From Chondrilla cf. caribensis (lineage: Eukaryota > Porifera > Demospongiae > Chondrillida > Chondrillidae), in contig OZ026556.1 in the NCBI GenBank assembly GCA_964020155.1, positions 2,197,501 through 2,261,500 of the forward strand: a stretch of DNA of 64,000 bases. The letters run 5' to 3'. Of the stretch, positions 63,147 to 64,000 are shown piece after piece. The stretch's first letter is position 1; every line of letters begins with the position of its first letter. Under the pieces are notes generated by a model. That model was not told where the DNA came from. It did not search any database and saw only the letters and a list, made by a program, of their open reading frames with translations. Made by a program: the position numbers and the translations under genes.

Positions 63147-63645
63147 TGTGTTCCAATTTCTCAGTAGGCATATGCAGTTAACCTAATTCAATCAAAATGT
63201 ACAATGATATTTTAATTATATAACCAGTATTAATTTAATTCACATTACTCCATAATTGCGTATTTTTATGGAATTATGATTACAATAATATACATGTACA
63301 ATTATGACATATATAACATATATAATAATTATAATTATAATAATCACACTATTAAGATCCTCCATTAACTAAATCCGCAGATGCAGATCAAAGAAAGGAG
63401 TTCCCATTCACACTTCCCCATCATTTACCCTAACCAACTTTGAGGGACACCCACATAGATCCTAATCCCCTCGTCAAATCCATTAAATTCCAATCACTAA
63501 TTTATTCCATCCATAATGCTCTTCATTACATATTATTGTTGTTTTTCATTATTATTATGTTGTATTATTGCATATATGTATCTATTATTATTTAGTGTAC
63601 TACTATTAGGTAATTATTGTATCCATTATTGTATTCAGTAAAATC

Positions 63646-63651
63646 AATAAA
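63646..63651 (+). terminator. Polyadenylation signal after C4
   Basis: AATAAA in the shared downstream block. Confidence 0.4.
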
Positions 63652-64000
63652 ATGAATAATACTATAGTAAGGAAATTCACTGTCACTTCATAGTGGGAAC
63701 ACGAATTCCTATATGTGTACCACAGACTATTTTTGTGAAACCCTAAGAGTTAGTTTTTCATTGGGGCATGCTTGGAAGACTGATATCTGTGGAAAATTGT
63801 TGAAGTGGTAGACACCTTGATGCTCTAACTGTTACAATAGTCTGAATTTGTCTCAAGGGAGTTGAGGGATATGTAGCACATTAGCTCTATGGTTGATGAG
63901 TACAAATAGAAGTTGTATAAAATTAATAATAGTTGCATGTTAGATGTGCAGCAGCCTGCTGGACAACTATTAATGTACATGAACCAAATGTGGACGTGTT
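63652..64000. other. Start of C4-D4 spacer, cut by window edge
   Basis: Matches 30640-31000, 37515-37850 and 47665-48000 with small indels. No gene is seen in it. Confidence 0.6.

Overview
The window is animal nuclear DNA: AT-rich, with GT-AG introns, microsatellites, MITE-like elements and a LINE remnant. A chondroitin-type GalNAc transferase and a 20-exon ciliary BBS7 gene show it is metazoan. Single-base-class introns of a few hundred to ~1,500 bp, and the many short palindromes of the TACATGTA/GTACGTAC type, make an early-branching marine invertebrate such as a sponge my best guess. The sequence alone does not settle the taxon.

Left part (1-17.4 kb). The last three exons of a chondroitin N-acetylgalactosaminyltransferase-like gene lie on + (1-1461). 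A complete BBS7 gene follows on - (20 exons, 17338 down to 2379, 710 aa, every splice phase consistent), so the two genes converge. BBS7 introns hold long CA/GT microsatellites, two minisatellites, three copies of a pogo/Tigger-like MITE, a second MITE family with 20-bp terminal inverted repeats, and a 305-bp foldback element. 17.4-20.1 kb is intergenic, with no gene I can support.

Right part (20-64 kb). This is a tandemly duplicated cluster of one gene family that I do not recognise. It has at least 12 loci in four subfamilies, named A-D here. Nine are intact (A1, B1, B2, C1-C4, D2, D3) and three are broken (A2, B3, D1). Each intact gene is a single uninterrupted frame of 249-262 codons with a signal peptide, a Trp-Cys near the mature N-terminus (all subfamilies), an ND(R/S)Q-H/S-x-AN segment opening a long amphipathic helix, a YLMAE(R/K)CSC block closing another, and a C-T-R-(M/I)-N-(L/F)-L-G block near the C-terminus. 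Spacing and helix pattern suggest a secreted, disulfide-bonded, mostly alpha-helical protein, possibly a four-helix-bundle cytokine-like ligand; this is inference. Each has a TATAAAW box 40-130 bp upstream of the start. Genes sit in convergent pairs (A-> <-B, C-> <-D).

The cluster grew by segmental duplication. A/B blocks (about 20-24 and 54.6-58.4 kb) and C/D blocks (about 29-32, 36-39, 46-49 and 62-64+ kb) are joined by arrays of a diverged ~600-bp tandem repeat, and the last repeat unit runs into the C promoter. A ~850-bp dispersed segment (R), a composite foldback MITE, an 84-bp hairpin, a retroposon-like unit and a LINE 3' end are inserted in some copies and absent from others, which gives a relative history. 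The right edge ends inside the C4-D4 spacer, so the cluster continues beyond the window.
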